Source: Alphaproteobacteria bacterium
Lineage (GTDB): Bacteria; Pseudomonadota; Alphaproteobacteria; Rhizobiales; Aestuariivirgaceae
Reading direction: 5' to 3'
NCBI GenBank assembly: GCA_024639035.1
Contig: JAHEJE010000036.1
Span: 1 to 13,726 of the forward strand
Length of the DNA stretch: 13,726 nt
A model generated the notes under the pieces. That model was not told where the DNA came from and did no database searches. It saw only the letters and a list, made by a program, of their open reading frames with translations. The position numbers and the translations under genes were made by a program. Below are positions 13,484 to 13,726 of the stretch, in pieces. Each line of letters begins with the position of its first letter. Positions within the stretch are counted from its first letter, which is position 1.

Positions 13484-13567
13484 CCCATTTGGCTGCTGAG
13501 CAGGCAGGGACGCGCCGGAAATACCGGCATTTTCAAGCGTTCCTAACGCACTCAGGAGCCAAATGGG
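13484..13567. repeat. Internal foldback 1 of the element
   Basis: CCCATTTGGCTGCTGAG (13484-13500) and CTCAGGAGCCAAATGGG (13551-13567) pair with one mismatch over 17 bp. The 50-base loop itself holds two perfect small hairpins: GCCGG/CCGGC (13514-13518 with 13524-13528) and GCGTT/AACGC (13537-13541 with 13545-13549). Confidence 0.8.
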
Positions 13568-13581
13568 AGAGCGCCCAAAGG

Positions 13582-13680
13582 GTTTGTCAGCGATGGCCCG
13601 CCTGGCGGCAAACTGTCCTCGGCAAGGCCAAAGCCTTGCCTTGCGGGAGTTTTCCGCCATTCGAACCATCGCTGACAAAC
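13582..13680. repeat. Internal foldback 2 of the element (about 100 nt)
   Basis: GTTTGTCAGCGATGG (13582-13596) is perfectly complementary to 13666-13680. Inside it, 13603-13614 pairs with 13648-13659 with one mismatch, and the tip is a perfect 8-bp stem GGCAAGGC/GCCTTGCC (13621-13628 with 13633-13640) closed by CAAA. The result is one long interrupted hairpin. Confidence 0.85.
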
Positions 13681-13688
13681 AGAATTGC

Positions 13689-13713
13689 ATGATATGATTG
13701 AGTCTCGACCCTA
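13689..13713 (-). repeat. Right terminal inverted repeat of the MITE-like element
   Basis: Ends CTCGACCCTA; reverse complement of the left terminal repeat with one difference. Only 13 bases of sequence follow before the window ends. Confidence 0.85.
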
Positions 13714-13726
13714 GCGGTTGTCGACG

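Larger units (their letters stand above)
13446..13713. mobile_element. MITE-like non-coding element with TA flanks and terminal inverted repeats
   Basis: Positions 13446-13470 and 13689-13713 are inverted copies matching at 24 of 25 positions; similarity continues inward for about 10 more bases (ATTCTG on both sides) with a small indel. Both ends carry TA followed by GGGTCGA reading inward, consistent with a TA target duplication. No transposase is encoded in the 268 bp; the one open frame across it, on the - strand, is an unlikely gene. The interior is mostly two large foldbacks. This fits a miniature inverted-repeat transposable element mobilised in trans by a transposase that duplicates TA (IS630/Tc1-like or some IS5-type groups). 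Confidence 0.7.

Noticed and set aside
13445..13690. 81-codon - strand open frame inside the MITE-like element
   Set aside because: It lies wholly in the foldback DNA, lacks a Shine-Dalgarno, and its length follows from the repeat structure. It does not resemble a transposase I can recognise.
12652..13692. 346-codon + strand open frame opposite the coiled-coil gene, running into the mobile element
   Set aside because: Its Ala/Ser/Phe-rich product is the antisense image of Lys/Ala/Glu repeats and crosses the element boundary. It has no supporting start signal.
13446..13713. Retron-type non-coding RNA (long outer inverted repeat with inner stem-loops)
   Set aside because: The layout is superficially similar, but there is no reverse transcriptase in the window and the TA-flanked ends favour a transposable element. 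The sequence after 13726 is unseen, so this is not fully excluded.

Overview
The window reads as high-GC chromosomal DNA of an alphaproteobacterium. This is inferred from codon use, the look of the proteins and the gene families; no rRNA or tRNA is present to confirm it and no genus is claimed. Nine complete protein genes and one 5'-truncated gene are supported, plus a structured, TA-flanked inverted-repeat element at the right end.

Region 1 (1-6263, all + strand) is a phosphate sensing and uptake block: the C-terminal half of a PhoR-type histidine kinase, then pstS, a PhoU fusion protein, pstC, pstA and two adjacent pstB-like ATPase genes. The last five genes are tightly packed, with overlaps or gaps of 1 to 16 bases. 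Two things are unusual. First, the two ATPases carry complementary defects. PstB-1 keeps LSGGQ but has lost the Q-loop Gln and the H-loop His. PstB-2 keeps Walker A, Q-loop, Walker B and H-loop but has LSLEE in place of LSGGQ. Together they could form only one consensus ATP site, so the pump is predicted to be an obligate asymmetric heterodimer. Second, PhoU is fused to a C-terminal domain of the low-molecular-weight phosphatase/ArsC fold whose catalytic Cys and Arg are replaced by Asp and Lys, so it looks like a pseudo-enzyme.

Region 2 (6279-7817, - strand) is a CYTH-CHAD protein converging on the pst block with only 15 bases between them. CYTH enzymes hydrolyse triphosphate and CHAD domains bind polyphosphate, which fits a phosphate-metabolism neighbourhood.

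Region 3 (7966-12273) is a probable catabolic module: a LysR regulator (+) divergent from a - strand set made of a 3-hydroxyisobutyrate-dehydrogenase-like enzyme, a family 5 (peptide/opine-type) ABC substrate-binding protein whose start overlaps it, and a cupin resembling the DMSP lyase family. No permease or ATPase partner for the binding protein is in the window.

Region 4 (12276-13726) holds a Lys/Ala/Glu-rich coiled-coil protein with 16 consecutive 11-residue repeats, part of which is a 132-bp tandem DNA repeat, and beyond it a 268-bp non-coding element with 25-bp near-perfect terminal inverted repeats, flanking TA dinucleotides and two large internal foldbacks (MITE-like).
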